A stretch of DNA of 64,000 bases, taken from NCBI GenBank assembly GCA_024742485.1, contig JANSYK010000002.1, positions 496,001-560,000 of the forward strand, given 5' to 3'. Every line of letters starts with the position of its first letter. The first letter of the stretch is position 1. The position numbers were made by a program, and so were the translations under genes. The notes beneath the pieces are model-generated. The model was given only the letters and a program-made list of their open reading frames with translations. It was not told the DNA's origin and did no database searches. This document shows positions 63,578 through 64,000 of this stretch, one piece after another. The DNA is from Alphaproteobacteria bacterium. Its GTDB lineage: Bacteria; Pseudomonadota; Alphaproteobacteria; Rhizobiales; Rhizobiaceae.

Positions 63578-64000
63578 ATGTCACACAATGCACTCTTTGG
63601 CCGGGTACAGACCCGACTGAAGGCACAGGTCGGTCCGGATGTCTTTGCAAGCTGGTTCGGCCGATTGAAACTGGATACGGTTTCCAAAAGCATCGTGCGG
63701 CTCTCGGTCCCCACCACATTTTTGCGATCCTGGATCAACAACCGCTACCTGGATCTTCTGACCCAGCTGTTCAAAGAAGAAGACTCCGATATTTTGCGGG
63801 TCGAGATTGTTGTTCGCTCCGCAACGCGCGGCAACCGCCTGATCCAGTCCTCCGAATTTTCCGATGCCGAACCTGCCCCGAAGTCCGGTCAGCCCCAGGC
63901 ACAGCTGCCTGGATTGCCACATTCGGTCGCCAAGGCGCGAAAACCGGCTGCCCGTCCGGCCGACACCAGCTCCGTCAGCGGATCCCCGCTTGATCCGCGA
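63578..64000 (+). CDS. dnaA: Chromosomal replication initiator DnaA (5' part, runs off the window)
   Basis: N-terminal 141 codons of the replication initiator. Domain I is clear: RLKAQVGPDVFASWFGRLKL, SVPTTFLRSWINNRYLDLLTQLF and the ILRVEIVVRSATR strand, followed by the start of the Pro/Ala-rich domain II linker. The AAA+ and DNA-binding domains lie beyond the window. Two starts are plausible: ATG 63578, after GGGGAA, and in-frame ATG 63467, after AGGGGAAAG, which would add 37 basic residues. Such extensions occur in some rhizobial DnaA proteins. Confidence 0.95.
   Translation, partial: MSHNALFGRVQTRLKAQVGPDVFASWFGRLKLDTVSKSIVRLSVPTTFLRSWINNRYLDLLTQLFKEEDSDILRVEIVVRSATRGNRLIQSSEFSDAEPAPKSGQPQAQLPGLPHSVAKARKPAARPADTSSVSGSPLDPR

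Overview
The window looks like a chromosomal segment of a Hyphomicrobiales (Rhizobiales) alphaproteobacterium, not a plasmid or a mobile region. The main evidence is gene order. A TIGR02300 (FYDLN) - aroA - cmk - rpsA block lies at 29.8-34.4 kb, next to a tRNA-Ala. At the right end is coaBC - ubiB - ubiE | mutM - enoyl-CoA hydratase - rpsT - dnaA, an arrangement familiar from rhizobia. AroA is of the CP4-like type and CoaBC, UbiB and DnaA have alphaproteobacterial character. No transposase, integrase, phage gene, rRNA or CRISPR array was found. Species cannot be named from sequence alone; a marine or soil heterotroph fits the catabolic genes.

Layout. 1-5 kb: 5' part of an HrpB helicase (runs off the left edge), an SDR oxidoreductase and a SulP anion transporter. 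4.8-9 kb: a deoxyribose-phosphate aldolase, a two-domain ALDH16-like aldehyde dehydrogenase and a GntR/FCD regulator form one operon that should turn deoxyribose 5-phosphate into glyceraldehyde 3-phosphate plus oxidised acetaldehyde. 9-15 kb: a CAP-domain lipoprotein, an Asp/Asn hydroxylase-like protein, then an envelope-signalling set: a secreted FecR-domain protein and a TPR/beta-barrel (SLAM-like) protein, divergent from a CHASE2 adenylate cyclase. 15-29 kb: accessory genes, including a GGDEF-EAL protein, DedA, a membrane protein with a long Lys-Pro pentapeptide repeat array, an alkaline-phosphatase-superfamily protein, a patatin, a condensation-domain acyltransferase, two SnoaL-like proteins, a secreted nuclease and a methyltransferase.

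29.6-34.6 kb is housekeeping. 35-39.6 kb holds aspartate 4-decarboxylase and the aspartate-alanine antiporter, which together form a known proton-motive cycle, with a membrane-bound AraC regulator upstream. 40.4-43 kb has a divergent amidohydrolase / cis-3-hydroxyproline dehydratase-like pair. 43-56.5 kb mixes housekeeping (RNase D, YifB, cysK, dut, prfC) with a second adenylate cyclase, a PLP trans-sulfuration enzyme, pirin, Lrp and a class II glutamine amidotransferase. 56.5-64 kb is the conserved dnaA-proximal block.

Most notable: a ribbon-helix-helix DNA-binding domain fused to the front of CoaBC; the FecR / SLAM-like barrel / CHASE2 cyclase set; a 150-bp higher-order repeat encoding 50-residue units in a membrane protein; a palindromic repeat family whose end supplies the stop codon of two genes; a deoC promoter/operator layout suggesting a leaderless mRNA; and active-site substitutions in AroA (Gly100), UbiB (KLCQ) and CoaC (Ser at the usual Cys). 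All functional statements come from reading the sequence; no database search was run.
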